DNA of 15,928 bases from Acholeplasmatales bacterium (GTDB lineage: Bacteria; Bacillota_I; Bacilli_A; Izemoplasmatales; Hujiaoplasmataceae). Made by a program: the position numbers and the translations under genes. Positions 8,201 to 15,669 of the stretch are shown piece after piece. The notes beneath the pieces are model-generated. The model saw nothing but the letters and a program-made list of their open reading frames with translations. It ran no database searches and had not been told where the DNA came from. The DNA is taken from assembly GCA_003477305.1 (NCBI GenBank), contig DMTN01000018.1, forward strand, positions 1 through 15,928. The letters run 5' to 3'. Each line of letters begins with the position of its first letter. Position 1 is the stretch's first letter.

Positions 8201-11200
8201 CTTTGACTTTTGGGATGGCAATTACGCTGATCTTTCCGAGGACGTGACGATTATCGCCACCTATGACATCAACCGCTATACCGCGACCTTCCTCGGATTC
8301 TTCGGGACAAGCGTCGGCTCAAGCACCGTCGACTACCTCGGCGATGCGACGCCACCCTCGCCCGGTACGCACTATGGATATACCTTCGCCGGCTGGTCGG
8401 GGGCGTACACCGACCTGACGGCTAATGTCACGATCACCTCGCTTTGGACCAAAAACCAGTACACCGTCACCTTTGTCAAACCGGATGGCGTCACCGTCCT
8501 CGGCACGAGCACGGTCGATTACGAGACCGCTGCGACGGCCCCCACGGTCACGCCTCCCTATGGATACGCGCACACGGGATGGATCGGATCATTCTCGAGC
8601 GTGACGGAAAATTGTACCGTCACCGCCATCTTTGATAAAGTCCAATTCACCGTCACTTTCCTCGGACTGTCCGGTTCCGTCGTCGCGACCCAACTCGTCA
8701 CTTATCTCGAAGCCGCCCAGAACGTGACCCCGACTGCCGTCGGTTACGACTTCGTCGGCTGGAACGAAGACTTTTCCTGCATCACGGAATCGACGACGAT
8801 CACCTCGACGTGGGCGATCAAACAATATACCGCCACCTTCACGGACCACGACGGGACCGTCCTTTCGACGAGCACGGTCGACTATCAAACCGCGGCGACC
8901 GCCCCCGCGAACCCGACGCGGGCGCACTACGCTTTCACCGGGTGGGATAGCTCTTCATATCTCTCGATGGTGCAAAACGTGACGATCACCGCCCAATACA
9001 CGATCGACCGCTTCACCGCGACCTTCATCGGATTCGACGGAGTGACGGTCTGCGGAACGAAGACGGTCGATTATGGTGCAAACGCCTCGATCGGGGATCC
9101 CGCGCCCCACACCGGATACACCTTCACGGGCTGGAGCACCTCGGCGTATCTGGCGCTTTCGGAAAACCTGACCGTCTACGCCGAGTACCAGATCCTGACC
9201 TTCACCGTTACCTTCCGCGACTGGGACGGCACACTCCTCGCGGAAATCATAACCGACTACGGCGCGGACGCCGTGTTGCCTTCGGATCCCGTCCGCGCAG
9301 ATTATGATTTTTCGTCCTGGAGCGGCGACTACACGGACGTCTACGACGATGAAACCGTGACCGCGACCTACGCGGCCAAAACGTATGCGGTGACGTTTGA
9401 CGTCGCCTACGACCTCGGCACGCCGACCCCGACGACGATCACGACGGGCGCGTATTCCGTCGTCGTCGATTCCGAAGGGAATGCGACCCTCCAGCTGCCC
9501 AACGGAACGTATCTGTTCACGCTGAGTGCCGCCGCCTATGACCTATACGAAGTCGAAGCGACGATCTATCGCGCCGGCGCGAACATCGTCGTGACGCTTG
9601 CGCAGATGGTCCTCGTCGATTACGCCTTCTCGTTCCGCCAGGTGGATGCGATCCTCGGAACCGCGATCCCGCTCGCTTATGCGAGATATTCCGCAACACC
9701 GATCGCCCTGCTCGAAGCCTTCATCGACGCCGGCTATGGCGGCGCCGAGGTCACGATGGTTGTAAACGACCTGTATTGCCTGGATCGGATCGAGACGATC
9801 ACCACCCTGAAGAACCATGCGTATCCGGTGACCCTGATCGCGAGCATCCTGTATGACACCTTGACGGCGGAGATTTTGACCGTCGACGGCAAGTTCACCG
9901 CGATCGCCACGGATCTCGCCACGATCGGCTACGACCCCTCCACGATTTTGATCGCTCTCGAAAGTCTCGATCACAACCAGGCGATGGCGGACGTGCAGAT
10001 GCTCGGTTATCTCGCAGACGCCGGGTTGACGACGAACGATACCACGCTCTCGATCAAGGACGTCTACGGCTCGAACGCCGTGACGACGGCGTATGATTTG
10101 TATGCGTGCGGTTACCCCCAAACCGAAATCCTCGATGCGCTTTCCAGCTACTTCGATCTTTCATCGGAAGGCGCATCCCTGAGTTTCATCACGATGATCC
10201 ACGACCGTGGATATGCGAACATCGGCGGCGTCATCGAAACACTTGCGATCGACGCGGCCCTCGCCGCATCCTTGATGAAACAAGCGGGGTTCGGCACGAT
10301 CGATGACGGCGCCGCGATGGTGCTCCATCAGGTCTATGCCTTGTCCGACGGAGCCGTCGTGACGCTTCTGGCATCGCTTGGCTATGCTTTATCCGATATC
10401 GCCCAAGGCATCAAAAACCTCGATCCCGCCAATACCGACATGGAGGAATCCGCCCAGGCGTTCTTCGATGCCGGATACGACGTCATCACGACCGCGGTCG
10501 CCTGCGACCTGGTCGATGAAGCCGCGCTCGCCAACATCGACACCCAGCTGGTACTCAGCACCGTCTCGTTCGTCCAGCCGTTGCGTCTGGGGGGTTACGG
10601 CGCATCCGCGTTCGCCGCGCTCTGTGACCACTGGGAACTGTCGTCCACCCAAGCGCTGCGGGTCATCCTCTATGCGTCCGGACTCACCGAGACGCCGTAT
10701 GCGTTCGCCGACATCGTATTCGCGACCGCTTCCGTCTACACGATCGATGCGACGACCTTGTATCATGATCTTTCCGTCTACGCGACCGGATTTAGCCATG
10801 CGGAGATCATCGCCGAGATGTCGCGAAACGGATTCCCGCCGGTCGAACTCGCGGCTGCGATGAAGGCCTACGGGACGTCCAATACAACCATCCTCGTTGA
10901 TCTGGAGACCCTCCATGCGTCGATCGCCGACTTGGAAACGGTGTGGCAGTCGCTCTACGGAGGCACCCATACCACCGGGTCTTTGGATCTCATGGTTCTA
11001 GAGGCGCTGGCGGCCGGTTACTCGCTCACCGAGGCGTATGCTTTGTCGTCCTGTCTGGACTACACGATCGATGAAATCGACGTGGCGTTGGCGTCGCGTT
11101 ATTCGGTCACCGCCCTCGTGGATTACTACATCGACACGCTGCAGGTCGATCCGGTGGCGTTTCTCACCCGCTGGCAGCTGCTAAACGTTAGCCTGTCCAC

Positions 11201-13985
11201 CGATCCGGCCTGGGAATCCCAGGACGGGATCACCGACATCATCGAGGCGTTACGGGACGGTTTGAATCTGAATGCCGGGCAAATCGCCAACCGGTTCGCA
11301 CAGGCTGACTGGACCGGTGACGTGCTGTTCGGGCGGATCTTCGCGGCCTTCCCGGCCGAAGCGTATGACGAAGTGACGGAATTCATTCCGGCCCTCTTGT
11401 CCGCTTCCGTCCCCGGACTGAATGTCTTGGAATACCTCGCCTCGCTGAACCCCTACGACCCGATCGGTTCCCATGCAAGCTACCTGAAGGCGCAGGGGAT
11501 CACCATAAGCGCATTAGCGCTCTATGCCCTTCATCATCCGTCCGGCGGGATCACAAGCCATTCCGCGGGTGATTTCGTCACGTGGGCAAGCGATCCCGCC
11601 GGATTCGCCTTCACGCTGGAAGCGATCGTCGATGCGCTCCAGGACCTTATGTTGGTCAACGCGACGGATGCGACAAACGCCCTGACGAGCGATTCCGACT
11701 TCGACGGCGCCGCGATCAGCGCCGCCATCGACGCCGCCTACGCCGTCGCCAGCGTCGAGTTGAAAGCCCAGTACCTGCATGACCAGGGGTACACTTGCCA
11801 GGATGCCTTATCGGTCCTGAAGACCAAGATGGGCGTCGTCGATGGCGCGGATGCGGTCGAAGCGCTATATCTTTCCGGCTACACGCAAAACGAACTGATG
11901 CTTTCGATCCGCGGCGTCTATGCTTATTCCGAAGTCACGTGGGCGGATCTCGTCACCGTGTTCGGGATGACGATGGCGCGCGCCACGGCCCGCGCCTATC
12001 ACGACACCGGAGCGGTGGTGTCGACCGCGATCGCCGCCTTGAAGTTTGATCAGGCCGTGACGGATGACGCGATCGTGATGGACGCCGTCACGTTCGCCGG
12101 ATACACCGTGGAACTCGATATCCTGTTAGCCCTTGAGCAGCATTACCGCTTGACGGTGACGCAGTACAAGAGCATCGAAGAGGTCTATTTCAGCCATACC
12201 GGGCTCTCCGCCGCACTCAACATCCAGCAGATCTACGGGGCCGCGGATGCCTGGGAAACCTACGATCGCTTCAAAAACGATTTCTCCGCGGTCATCATCA
12301 TCTCCGTCTGGCAAGCGGCCTTCCCGTTGTTTCATCCGCTTTCCGGACTCGCCGACTTCTACCAAAATTACATCCGGTATGTCGGGACCCCCGCAAGCAA
12401 CACCGCGATGGTTTCCGCGATCGAAGCCGCCTATGCGGTCGATATGAGCGTCCGCTTCGCGACTTTGATGAACGACGCGCACGCGGTCCTCTACACCGAT
12501 ACCAGCTACTATTGCGTCTGGCGCGGCAGTCCTTTGACTTCCCACGTCACGATGGAATACCTGACGCTCTGGTTCGGCATCACCGATCCGGATCTTTTGG
12601 CGGCTGATCTCGTCGCGGCCGGGTTCCCGCAAAGCGAAGTCCTGAACGGATTGTCCGAATACGCCGGCTATCAGAGGTCCGAATCCAGTATGGCAAACCT
12701 CGACTGGGGGTCCGGTGAAGGCGCGATCGCTTCGATCCTGATCGGCGTTCTGACCACCGTCTATGAATACGATACGACGGACATACTCACCATCGTCACG
12801 TTGACGAAGGCGGCGCTTTCCTGGACCAAGGTGAAAGCCGCGACCGACTTCCCGCATTATACGGAGCCCTGCGCCGACTTCGACATCGCCCACCGGCTCG
12901 TCGCCGGCATCGAAGCCAGTTTCCCGATCAGCACCTATCCGACGTTTACGAGAGGCTATGTCCTCACGCTTCTCTTCGATGCGGGCGGCTATACGACCGA
13001 CGAACTGTATGAAGACATGTTGGAGCATCCGAACGCCCCCGTCGACGCCTCAATCGTCGCCGTCCTGGCGTACCTGGAACTTTCCGCCACCCAGTCCGCC
13101 ATGTATCTCGTCCATTGCATCTACGATCCATGGCCGGATCCGGCGGCCTATGCCGGTATCATCACCGCCCTTGACTCGCAGAGTTATGCGCCGGAAAACT
13201 ATGTATCGGTGCTCTGGGCAGTCTTCACCGGGCCCGACACGATCACCGCCTTTGTGGCAAACGAATATACCCTGGAGGCGATCGTCCCGATCATCCGCGC
13301 GATGTACGACGACGAAACCTGGTATCTCGATCTTGGCAGCGACTTGGTCGACGGCGGCTTCGATCAAGGCTTCGACGACCTGAAGTTGATCGCGGGTGAA
13401 CTGCGGATCAACGGCATGGCGGACGACGACGTCGTCCCGTTCCTGTGGTACATGCTTCATCAAAAAGCGGTGTTCGCGGGGACGAACAGCCAAGACTGCG
13501 GAACGCTCGCGCTACAGATCGGCGTGGCCTTCACCGACATCGTCAAGGGATTCCGGAAAATCGGTTCAAGCATGTCGAACCAGGATCTGTACTGGGGCAT
13601 CTACGCGGCCGCGGTCGATGAGTCCTTGGCCCTCGGCGAAGTCGCCGAGGTCGCGAGTTTCATCACCGAATCCGGCGATAGTAACATCATCCGTAAAGTC
13701 ATTACCCTTTCCGCGATGCGGCAGGTCGGCTATTCGAGCGACTTCGTCTGCGGCATCATCGAAGGGTCCTTGAATCACAGTTGGAAGAGCGCCGCCATTC
13801 TGATGTTCTTCGCCGGGTATTCGTTTGACGACGTGATGGATGCGCTTTGGGGAAATGAGTATTATGCGGTCCGCATGTTAATCGACATCGGCCTGTTCTT
13901 CTGTTCGGGCGATATCTGGAATACGGTCAAACGCGTCAAGACATTGATTACGGTGGTCACCTACTTCGTCAACGTCTATGCATGA
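5289..13985 (+). CDS. Giant secreted multi-repeat surface protein (BspA-like LRR, InlB B repeats, helical repeats)
   Basis: The protein has 2898 residues. Residues 1-24 (MKKRLPILAF… ending VHA) are a signal peptide with likely signal-peptidase I cleavage near VHA-AS. No lipobox is seen. Three divergent beta modules with 'W..NG' and 'LTAVY' signatures cover ~35-242, a mixed domain ~245-345, and BspA-type leucine-rich repeats ~361-620 (IPDSVQTIEAGAL, LPASL, FPNGLLTIGRFAF). Twelve InlB B/Flg_new repeats (~626-1363) follow, then a different beta module (~1364-1440). Residues ~1440-2898 form a long helical region with recurrent 'L..AGY...EI..AL' units. No LPXTG, SLH, dockerin or C-terminal membrane anchor is visible; the chain ends in …VVTYFVNVYA. 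LRR and InlB-type repeats are typical of adhesins, so a surface or extracellular binding role is inferred. The frame is uninterrupted and uses the same GC-rich codons throughout. Confidence 0.9.
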   Translation: MKKRLPILAFFMLFVCLPGVRVHAASSIGTPVNVSIESYFDSDNIIQATIPAVSYGAKVGFASHVSDIDGYTFCFWIVNGQVMANLPVNYAFTVKSNLNLVAVYKPLNTYVVVFMDANGGKIDIQYITPGEDAVEPDTSQYTKPGLVYAVDKWSETFTNITADTVCVLQYTPDPGISALTLTVENGSGSGSYEINEIAVATADPDTESRFFQYWRNGSRIVSRDRTYAFTMLYDLTLTAVYGPAPLDAAPLLSLSAGLSLREGYTSYLGQFDLPAGLTLIEFGLISHPVLTTFTLETDAVTQYVCSKYNGTTGEFLASLTGSYSRNIRAYLVYQDGEGVLHTIYDEKVASGAAFLTVPVAGGLKVTGYVGDATDVSIPSTIDGLSVVAIATGAFANDAQITRLVIPDSVQTIEAGALAGLSSLKTLSIPFAGESRTALYANGLFGYVFGTTSYPGSVASTEYYYYNYSTNHNTVFYLPATLKDIHLTSATKVASGAFTNAPFDSITLASTITTIESYAFANSSFVNVVFASGGTLTAVRDHAFYRANKITSLNFPNGLLTIGRFAFDYMTALSTIYLPASLVDPANEQFVDSKVSLLIYCGHPSKPGTWSDYWTNVTRTTYWNQSIHHQVTFVDEDGTVLKTATIFTDGAAAIAPSNPTKTGYTFTGWDTGYGSITSDLWVEATYDIFYYTATFKDYDGTTLSTSTVLNGTAATAPASPTRVGYQFNGWDTSFASLTGNITVTATYTPILYTATFLNDDGSPLGTSTVGYGESATAPSVPGRSNYYFSGWDTSFSFMTASITVRAIFHINQYTVTFYDWDGSVLQSSLVDYQSSVVPPDDFTRTGYTFNGWSPWGPFDSITYSQSFTACYDINRYAVTFLYWNGATLSSQMVNYGSSAQVPDVPTRTGYTFTGWDRSFAAITADTTIQSLWSINHYTATFLDWDGTILGTSTVDYHTTATPPANPTRTGYTFDFWDGNYADLSEDVTIIATYDINRYTATFLGFFGTSVGSSTVDYLGDATPPSPGTHYGYTFAGWSGAYTDLTANVTITSLWTKNQYTVTFVKPDGVTVLGTSTVDYETAATAPTVTPPYGYAHTGWIGSFSSVTENCTVTAIFDKVQFTVTFLGLSGSVVATQLVTYLEAAQNVTPTAVGYDFVGWNEDFSCITESTTITSTWAIKQYTATFTDHDGTVLSTSTVDYQTAATAPANPTRAHYAFTGWDSSSYLSMVQNVTITAQYTIDRFTATFIGFDGVTVCGTKTVDYGANASIGDPAPHTGYTFTGWSTSAYLALSENLTVYAEYQILTFTVTFRDWDGTLLAEIITDYGADAVLPSDPVRADYDFSSWSGDYTDVYDDETVTATYAAKTYAVTFDVAYDLGTPTPTTITTGAYSVVVDSEGNATLQLPNGTYLFTLSAAAYDLYEVEATIYRAGANIVVTLAQMVLVDYAFSFRQVDAILGTAIPLAYARYSATPIALLEAFIDAGYGGAEVTMVVNDLYCLDRIETITTLKNHAYPVTLIASILYDTLTAEILTVDGKFTAIATDLATIGYDPSTILIALESLDHNQAMADVQMLGYLADAGLTTNDTTLSIKDVYGSNAVTTAYDLYACGYPQTEILDALSSYFDLSSEGASLSFITMIHDRGYANIGGVIETLAIDAALAASLMKQAGFGTIDDGAAMVLHQVYALSDGAVVTLLASLGYALSDIAQGIKNLDPANTDMEESAQAFFDAGYDVITTAVACDLVDEAALANIDTQLVLSTVSFVQPLRLGGYGASAFAALCDHWELSSTQALRVILYASGLTETPYAFADIVFATASVYTIDATTLYHDLSVYATGFSHAEIIAEMSRNGFPPVELAAAMKAYGTSNTTILVDLETLHASIADLETVWQSLYGGTHTTGSLDLMVLEALAAGYSLTEAYALSSCLDYTIDEIDVALASRYSVTALVDYYIDTLQVDPVAFLTRWQLLNVSLSTDPAWESQDGITDIIEALRDGLNLNAGQIANRFAQADWTGDVLFGRIFAAFPAEAYDEVTEFIPALLSASVPGLNVLEYLASLNPYDPIGSHASYLKAQGITISALALYALHHPSGGITSHSAGDFVTWASDPAGFAFTLEAIVDALQDLMLVNATDATNALTSDSDFDGAAISAAIDAAYAVASVELKAQYLHDQGYTCQDALSVLKTKMGVVDGADAVEALYLSGYTQNELMLSIRGVYAYSEVTWADLVTVFGMTMARATARAYHDTGAVVSTAIAALKFDQAVTDDAIVMDAVTFAGYTVELDILLALEQHYRLTVTQYKSIEEVYFSHTGLSAALNIQQIYGAADAWETYDRFKNDFSAVIIISVWQAAFPLFHPLSGLADFYQNYIRYVGTPASNTAMVSAIEAAYAVDMSVRFATLMNDAHAVLYTDTSYYCVWRGSPLTSHVTMEYLTLWFGITDPDLLAADLVAAGFPQSEVLNGLSEYAGYQRSESSMANLDWGSGEGAIASILIGVLTTVYEYDTTDILTIVTLTKAALSWTKVKAATDFPHYTEPCADFDIAHRLVAGIEASFPISTYPTFTRGYVLTLLFDAGGYTTDELYEDMLEHPNAPVDASIVAVLAYLELSATQSAMYLVHCIYDPWPDPAAYAGIITALDSQSYAPENYVSVLWAVFTGPDTITAFVANEYTLEAIVPIIRAMYDDETWYLDLGSDLVDGGFDQGFDDLKLIAGELRINGMADDDVVPFLWYMLHQKAVFAGTNSQDCGTLALQIGVAFTDIVKGFRKIGSSMSNQDLYWGIYAAAVDESLALGEVAEVASFITESGDSNIIRKVITLSAMRQVGYSSDFVCGIIEGSLNHSWKSAAILMFFAGYSFDDVMDALWGNEYYAVRMLIDIGLFFCSGDIWNTVKRVKTLITVVTYFVNVYA
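6369..7160 (+). repeat. BspA-like leucine-rich repeat block inside the giant gene
   Basis: Residues ~361-624 alternate 'I..sV..I...AF....L..L..P' strands, for example LVIPDSVQTIEAGALAGLSS and LNFPNGLLTIGRFAFDY. This is the LRR_5 pattern of bacterial adhesins such as BspA. One unit is interrupted by a Tyr/Asn-rich loop (STEYYYYNYSTNHN, near 6660-6710). Confidence 0.7.
7164..9377 (+). repeat. Twelve tandem InlB B/Flg_new repeats (~61 residues each)
   Basis: Residues ~626-1363 comprise twelve units with the plan 'YTATFLDWDGT.L.TSTVDY…PT RTGYTFTGWD.S...IT..VT.TA.Y.I'. The copies are diverged: repeats 5 and 6 are close to consensus, while 8, 9 and 12 have lost several positions. Short near-identical DNA words recur (such as ACCGGATACACCTTCA at about 7270, 7819 and 9112), offering substrate for copy-number change by recombination. 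Related modules in Listeria internalins and Mollicutes/Bacillota surface proteins form beta-grasp-like extracellular stalks. Confidence 0.85.
9620..13985 (+). repeat. Degenerate helical repeat domain of the giant protein ('GY' repeats)
   Basis: About 1450 residues with some 20 recognisable anchors of the form hydrophobic-x-x-(A/S/G)-G-(Y/F)-x3-(E/D)-(I/V/L), for example FIDAGYGGAEV, LASLGYALSDIA, YLSGYTQNELM, LVAAGFPQSEVL and MFFAGYSFDDVMDAL. Distances between adjacent anchors are often 29-33 residues (31, 31, 33, 30 and 29 measured at separate places), as expected for a two-helix solenoid repeat. I do not recognise a named family with certainty. Sequence identity between units is low. Confidence 0.6.
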
Positions 13986-14020
13986 AACGACCGACTAAAT
14001 CTCGAAATTAATATAAAAAT

Positions 14021-14053
14021 GAAAACGCGAGTATTGTCATCTACTCGCGTTTC
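14021..14053. terminator. Terminator-like hairpin after the giant gene (left copy of IS target duplication)
   Basis: AAACGCGAGTA (14023-14033), loop TTGTCATC, TACTCGCGTTT (14042-14052): 11 bp perfect. It lies 37 bases beyond the stop of the giant gene. The forward T run is cut short by the IS end at 14053. Read on the reverse strand the hairpin is followed by TTTTCATTTTTAT. The 30 bases 14023-14052 recur exactly at 15670-15699. Confidence 0.7.
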
Positions 14054-14067
14054 AGAGTGTAGACAAA
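14053..14067 (+). repeat. Left terminal inverted repeat of the IS1182 element
   Basis: CAGAGTGTAGACAAA is the exact reverse complement of 15655-15669. After base 15 the two ends diverge. Confidence 0.9.
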
Positions 14068-14102
14068 GTATCCGATTGAACCTGATCGGGTACTTTTTCT
14101 TT
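14065..14102 (+). terminator. Inward-facing terminator at the left IS end
   Basis: AAAGTATCCGAT (14065-14076) pairs with ATCGGGTACTTT (14085-14096) with one T-G wobble and an 8-base loop, and TTCTTT follows. It would stop transcription entering from the giant gene before it reaches the transposase, a known way for insertion sequences to avoid activation by outside promoters. Confidence 0.65.
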
Positions 14103-14105
14103 GAG

Positions 14106-14114
14106 TTATCCACA
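14106..14114 (+). promoter_or_regulatory. Consensus DnaA box inside the IS, upstream of the transposase promoter
   Basis: TTATCCACA is an exact match to the bacterial DnaA-box consensus. It lies 54 bases inside the left end of the IS and a few bases before the putative -35. DnaA boxes near transposon ends are known from IS50/Tn5. A single 9-base match can also occur by chance. Confidence 0.45.
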
Positions 14115-14118
14115 ACTT

Positions 14119-14146
14119 TTGGCAAAATGTCGAATTACTATATACA
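14119..14146 (+). promoter_or_regulatory. Putative transposase promoter
   Basis: TTGGCA (14119-14124, five of six consensus bases) and TATACA (14141-14146) are separated by 16 bases. They sit about 40 bases upstream of the transposase start and after the inward-facing terminator. Confidence 0.4.
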
Positions 14147-14158
14147 AGTATATAGTAA
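14135..14158. repeat. 11-bp palindrome over the transposase -10 region
   Basis: TTACTATATAC (14135-14145) and GTATATAGTAA (14148-14158) are exact reverse complements separated by AA. Its position over the putative -10 suggests an operator, or a hairpin in the 5' leader that limits translation; which one cannot be told. Confidence 0.7.
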
Positions 14159-14186
14159 AGTGATAAGATGCGATTAGGTGATGGAA

Positions 14187-15647
14187 ATGATGACAAAACA
14201 AGACGACGGACGTCGGAACGAGATGCAGGTCATCGACATGGAATCAATCATTCCGAAGGACCACCTCGTCCGCAAGGTAGACGCGGTCATCGACTTCGAA
14301 TTCATCCGACCGATGGTCAAGGATCTGTACTGCGAAGATAACGGCAGACCATCGATCGATCCCGTCGTACTGATCAAGATCGTGTTCATCCAGTTTCTGT
14401 TCGGGATCCGATCGATGCGTCAGACGATCAAGGAAATCGAAGTGAATATCGCATACCGGTGGTTTCTCGGACTCGGGGTTACGGATCCCGTACCGCACTT
14501 CTCAACGTTCGGGAAGAACTATGTGCGGCGGTTCGCCGAGAGCAAGGTCTTCGAGAAGATCTTCAAACTGATCCTGGAGCAACTCATTCAACAGGGATTC
14601 GTGAAGGAAGAAACGATTTTCGTGGACTCGACGCATATCAAGGCGTACGCGAACAAGCGGAACGTTCACAACGAGTACCTGAACGTGGACTACAACAAGT
14701 ATGTGACGGCGCTGCATGAAGAAATCAACGAAATACGCGTCGCCGAGAATCACGAGCCGATCGACTTCACGGCGACGAAGAAGGTCGCGGTGAGCGACGT
14801 CGACCGGGACGCGGGGATGTTTCACAAAGGCGAGAAAGAGCGCCAGCTGGCGTATTCGGTCCAAACGGCGGTCGACGAGCACGGCTGGGTGGTCGGATGC
14901 GAGACGACCCCCGGGAGCCAAAACGACAACAACGCCGCGATGCCCTTCCTTGACAAGTTGACGGAGGAACATCCCAAGGTCAGCGCGGCGGTGATGGATG
15001 CGGGATATACCTCGCCGATATTGCATGATCTTCTTCTGAGCAAAGGCGTCGCGCCGGTCGTGCCATACGCGAGACCGAAAGGGAAGAAATTCGTTGACGA
15101 GGCGACCGGCGAAACGGATGAGCGGCTGTCCAAGCAGTATTTCAAGTACCAGGAGGACGGGAACTATTTCATCTGTCCGTGGCTCAAGAAACTGATGTAC
15201 AAAGGCGTGAACAAAAGCGGGTACCGAGAATACAAGACCTCGAAGAAGGACTGCAAGAACTGCCCATACAAACACAAATGCACGAACGGGGACATCAAGA
15301 CGCTCACGATCCATCTTCTCGAGAACACGAAGAAGATCGTGCGGGAAATCCGCTTGAGCGACATGGGACGGGAACTCTATCCGATGCGGAAGTACACAAT
15401 CGAGCGGGCATTCGCTCTCGGCAAGATCAGTAACTGCCTGGGGTTCACGCTGGTCCGTGGGCTTCCCAAGAATCGGGACCGGAACCTGATCGTGTTCGCT
15501 GCGGCCAACATCAAGAAGTTGGCCCTCTTGATTGCGCAGTTCAAAGGGGAATTCGTGCGCATCGGCACGCGCATCGCTTCGATTTTCCACAAAATCGGCG
15601 TCCGGATCCTTAAAAAACGAAACCCGGTCTTCGGAATCGCTTCCTAG
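14187..15647 (+). CDS. IS1182-family DDE transposase
   Basis: This is a 486-residue protein counted from ATG 14187, which has AGGTG six bases upstream. ATG 14190, or GTG/ATG at 14178/14181, are alternatives. The N-terminal ~100 residues (IIPKDHLVRKVDAVIDF … DPVVLIKIVFIQFLFGIRSMRQ) match the DUF772-type region of IS1182/IS5-like transposases. The catalytic triad is readable: Asp147 in FVDSTHIKAYANK, Asp271 in AVMDAGYTS, and Glu406 in YTIERAFALGKISNCLGFTLVRG. Between them lies a Cys cluster (CKNCPYKHKC, ~356-365) usual in this family. The frame is intact with no missing motif, so the element may be active. It catalyses cut-and-paste or copy movement of its own element. Confidence 0.93.
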   Translation: MMTKQDDGRRNEMQVIDMESIIPKDHLVRKVDAVIDFEFIRPMVKDLYCEDNGRPSIDPVVLIKIVFIQFLFGIRSMRQTIKEIEVNIAYRWFLGLGVTDPVPHFSTFGKNYVRRFAESKVFEKIFKLILEQLIQQGFVKEETIFVDSTHIKAYANKRNVHNEYLNVDYNKYVTALHEEINEIRVAENHEPIDFTATKKVAVSDVDRDAGMFHKGEKERQLAYSVQTAVDEHGWVVGCETTPGSQNDNNAAMPFLDKLTEEHPKVSAAVMDAGYTSPILHDLLLSKGVAPVVPYARPKGKKFVDEATGETDERLSKQYFKYQEDGNYFICPWLKKLMYKGVNKSGYREYKTSKKDCKNCPYKHKCTNGDIKTLTIHLLENTKKIVREIRLSDMGRELYPMRKYTIERAFALGKISNCLGFTLVRGLPKNRDRNLIVFAAANIKKLALLIAQFKGEFVRIGTRIASIFHKIGVRILKKRNPVFGIAS

Positions 15648-15657
15648 GACCGGGTTT
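15620..15657 (+). terminator. Hairpin overlapping the transposase stop and right IS end
   Basis: AAACCCGGTC (15620-15629) pairs exactly with GACCGGGTTT (15648-15657) around an 18-base loop that contains the last transposase codons and the TAG stop. The right arm overlaps the first three bases of the inner end of the inverted repeat. Only a short T run follows, so termination may be weak; it would also block transcripts entering from the right. Confidence 0.5.
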
Positions 15658-15669
15658 GTCTACACTCTG
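15655..15669 (-). repeat. Right terminal inverted repeat of the IS1182 element
   Basis: TTTGTCTACACTCTG is the exact reverse complement of 14053-14067. Confidence 0.9.

Larger units (their letters stand above)
14053..15669 (+). mobile_element. Intact IS1182-family insertion sequence (1617 bp)
   Basis: The boundaries are set by a perfect 15-bp terminal inverted repeat, CAGAGTGTAGACAAA at 14053-14067 and its reverse complement at 15655-15669. Exact 30-base direct repeats lie immediately outside (14023-14052 and 15670-15699). A single transposase fills the element. Length fits the IS1182 family, whose members are known to give variable and sometimes long target duplications. A hairpin sits just inside each end. 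Confidence 0.9.

Noticed and set aside
7164..9377. CRISPR-like or satellite DNA array
   Set aside because: The repeats are protein-coding, about 185 bases long, diverged and in one intact frame.
12126..13028. Long antisense frames inside the giant gene (for example this one, and about 9543-10121)
   Set aside because: The same low-complexity shadow pattern; such frames arise from the third-position GC bias of the sense gene and have no ribosome sites.
14106..14114. DnaA box as part of a replication origin
   Set aside because: It is a single box with no cluster, no AT-rich unwinding element beside it and no replication gene; it lies inside an IS.
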